Assembly: GCA_018654125.1 (NCBI GenBank) | Contig: JABIME010000036.1 | Location: 1-7,478, forward strand | Reading direction: 5' to 3' | Source of the DNA: Candidatus Cloacimonadota bacterium | GTDB taxonomy: Bacteria > Cloacimonadota > Cloacimonadia > Cloacimonadales > TCS61 | Length of the DNA stretch: 7,478 bases | Shown: positions 7,331 through 7,478 of the stretch, in pieces | Numbering within the stretch: position 1 is the first letter of the stretch | Layout of the letters: every line of letters begins with the position of its first letter | Made by a program: the position numbers and the translations under genes | Notes under the pieces: generated by a model | The model's input: only the letters and a program-made list of their open reading frames with translations | Told to the model about the DNA's origin: nothing | Databases searched by the model: none

Positions 7331-7478
7331 TTAGAGGTTCAACTTTTTGCAGGCATGTTTCGCAGCATCCTGCTGTGCTTCTTTCTTGCTGTTACCGATT
7401 CCTAATCCATAAATTTCATCTTTTATTGAAACTTGGATAGTAAAAATTTTTTCATGCTCAGGTCCTTCTGCTTTTATA
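7331..7478 (-). CDS. rnc: Ribonuclease III, C-terminal dsRNA-binding domain (5' part outside the window)
   Basis: The last 48 codons plus TAA (7333-7331) are present; the N-terminal catalytic domain lies beyond the right edge. The fragment reads as the C-terminal two-thirds of a double-stranded-RNA-binding domain. It has the GPEHEKIFTIQV strand (the GPxHxxxF signature of bacterial RNase III), a YGLGIGNSKKEA turn, and the terminal helix KKEAQQDAAKHACKKL. RNase III cuts double-stranded RNA in rRNA precursors and many mRNAs; this domain grips the duplex. The Lys-Lys-Glu-Ala plus Ala-Ala-Lys helix is the standard RNA-backbone-binding end. Only 12 nt separate it from the radical SAM gene, so the two are probably on one transcript. 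The dsRBD occurs in other proteins, but the exact signature and the neighbouring Elp3-like gene make rnc the clear choice. Confidence 0.93.
   Translation of the reverse strand, partial: IKAEGPEHEKIFTIQVSIKDEIYGLGIGNSKKEAQQDAAKHACKKLNL

Noticed and set aside
7217..7405. Plus-strand open frame over the rnc/radical SAM junction
   Set aside because: It is antisense to the cluster-binding start of the radical SAM gene and to the dsRNA-binding domain of rnc, both clearly real.
1..7478. Mobile element, CRISPR array, defence island or RNA genes
   Set aside because: No transposase or integrase motif, no regularly spaced repeats, no terminal inverted repeats and no tRNA- or rRNA-like sequence were seen on either strand.

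Overview
This is an AT-rich (by eye about one-third G+C), densely coded bacterial window with six protein genes, two of them cut by the window edges. No rRNA, tRNA, CRISPR array, transposase or phage gene was seen. A lipoprotein, an outer-membrane barrel ending in Phe and a secreted protein with HYDIN/ASPM-type Ig-like domains point to a Gram-negative bacterium. The style of these proteins, with the low G+C, suggests the FCB superphylum, and Cloacimonadota is my best guess. That placement is inferred from protein style, since the window holds no phylogenetic marker beyond the tail of rnc.

Left part (1-3051 and on to 4289): a secreted beta-propeller/Ig-like protein (1-1225, minus, running off the left edge) is divergent from a two-gene plus-strand unit. 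Its 194-bp upstream region is shared with that unit. The unit encodes a very acidic 543-residue lipoprotein (1420-3051) and, 11 nt later, a 408-residue predicted outer-membrane beta-barrel resembling DUF5723 (3063-4289). A clear intrinsic terminator ends the unit at 4313-4342.

Right part (4341-7478, minus strand): transcription enters from the right through the last 48 codons of RNase III (rnc). It continues after 12 nt into an Elp3-like radical SAM protein without an acetyltransferase domain. Two nt further on begins a 663-residue membrane-anchored VWA protein with a GATase-like segment. This set converges on the barrel gene, and the stop codon of the VWA gene lies partly inside the T-tract of the terminator.

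How they fit together: the left and centre genes build cell-surface or secreted proteins. The lipoprotein and barrel are very probably co-expressed and may act together at the outer membrane. The right-hand genes pair RNA processing (rnc) with a putative RNA-modifying radical SAM enzyme, an arrangement also known from Clostridia, and add a membrane VWA protein whose link to them is unclear. I see no defence, mobile or biosynthetic system. The least explained pieces are the lipoprotein/barrel couplet and the VWA protein whose amidotransferase-like domain has no cysteine.
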